From Rhodocyclales bacterium RIFCSPLOWO2_02_FULL_63_24 (lineage in GTDB: Bacteria > Pseudomonadota > Gammaproteobacteria > Burkholderiales > Rhodocyclaceae): a stretch of 64,000 nucleotides of DNA. Positions 63,213 through 64,000 of the stretch are shown in pieces. Position numbers and translations under genes: made by a program. How positions within the stretch are numbered: the stretch's first letter is position 1; each line of letters opens with the position of its first letter. Where the stretch lies: contig MHZX01000092.1 of NCBI GenBank assembly GCA_001828935.1, positions 50,115 through 114,114 on the forward strand, in the 5' to 3' direction. The notes beneath the pieces are model-generated. The model was not told the DNA's origin. It searched no databases and saw only the letters and a program-made list of their open reading frames with translations.

Positions 63213-64000
63213 ATGGATTATCAGGAACTGATCTTCGACCCTCAGGTCATTCGACGATTCGACGTAAACGGACCAAGATATACATCCTATCCGACTGCTG
63301 ATCGCTTCGTCGAGGCTTTCGGGGCTGACGACTACGTGCGCTGGTTGGGACAGAGGACGGTGGGTGGGATAGGACGACCTTTATCATTATACGTCCACAT
63401 CCCTTTCTGCAACACCATCTGCTACTACTGCGCCTGCAACAAGATCATCACCAAGGATCACGGGCGTTCCGCCAAGTACATCAAGTACCTGGGCAAGGAA
63501 ATCGCCATGCAGGAAGCCGCGCTGCAGGGCAGTCGCGACGTGGTCCAGTTGCATTTCGGCGGCGGTACGCCGACCTTCCTGGCGCACGACGAAATGCGCC
63601 GGCTGTTGGACATCATCCGCAAGCATTTCCGCTTGCTGGACGGGGGCGAATACTCGATCGAAGTCGATCCGCGCAAGGTCGATCGCGAGACCGTCAAGCT
63701 GCTTGGCGACCTGGGTTTCAACCGCATGAGCGTCGGCGTGCAGGATTTCGCGCAGGACGTGCAGGTGGCGGTGAACCGCGTGCAAAGTCTCGACGAAACC
63801 CGGCTGGTGATCGACTCCGCGCGCGAATTCGGCTTCAAGTCGGTTTCGGTCGACCTCATCTACGGGTTGCCGAAACAGAACGTGATCAGCTTCAACCATA
63901 CCCTGGACGAAGTCATCAAGCTCGGTCCCGATCGCCTGTCGATCTACAACTATGCCCACCTGCCCAGCCTTGCCAAGCCGCAGCGGCGCATCAAGGAATC
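63213..64000 (+). CDS. hemN: Oxygen-independent coproporphyrinogen III dehydrogenase, 5' part (runs off window; absent from ORF track)
   Basis: MDYQELIFDPQVIRRFDVNGPRYTSYPTADRF; radical SAM IPFCNTICYYCACNKI; HFGGGTPTFL. Confidence 0.95.
   Translation, partial: MDYQELIFDPQVIRRFDVNGPRYTSYPTADRFVEAFGADDYVRWLGQRTVGGIGRPLSLYVHIPFCNTICYYCACNKIITKDHGRSAKYIKYLGKEIAMQEAALQGSRDVVQLHFGGGTPTFLAHDEMRRLLDIIRKHFRLLDGGEYSIEVDPRKVDRETVKLLGDLGFNRMSVGVQDFAQDVQVAVNRVQSLDETRLVIDSAREFGFKSVSVDLIYGLPKQNVISFNHTLDEVIKLGPDRLSIYNYAHLPSLAKPQRRIKE

Overview
The window looks like high-GC betaproteobacterial chromosome. Gene content suggests Rhodocyclales-like, but the taxonomy is inference only. Three blocks stand out. 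(1) 1-24.9 kb is mostly housekeeping: alaS, heme-sensor GGDEF/EAL, EAL-HDOD, phosphomannomutase, waaF, ilvE, mnmA, HU, queG, tsaE, amiC, ribF, ileS, lspA, fkpB, ispH. (2) 25-44 kb holds two complete minor-pilin clusters facing each other. A PilY1-type type IV pilus set (pilE/fimT/pilV/pilW/pilX/pilY1 plus a TonB-C-like gene) lies on the + strand, and an MSHA set (mshC/D/O/P/Q) on the - strand. Each ends in a giant adhesin with unusual internal domain architecture, and a tRNA-Thr(CGT) lies just beyond. (3) 44-64 kb is a microaerobic/anaerobic/NO block: ccoI-ccoS, ccoNOQP-ccoG-ccoH, uspA, phaC, a soluble chemoreceptor-like protein coupled to an ODP-type diiron protein, hemerythrin, DUF2249, NnrS-like proteins, a Dnr-type regulator, fnr and hemN. 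Five FNR/DNR-type 14-bp boxes can be read directly in block 3. The most interesting candidate is an undescribed FNR-driven small RNA (~47831-47912) between ccoS and ccoN: FNR box, correctly spaced -10, two hairpins and a terminator with 8 T's. No CRISPR array, transposase, phage or defence system was recognised. Family names come from reading the translated sequences; no database search was run.
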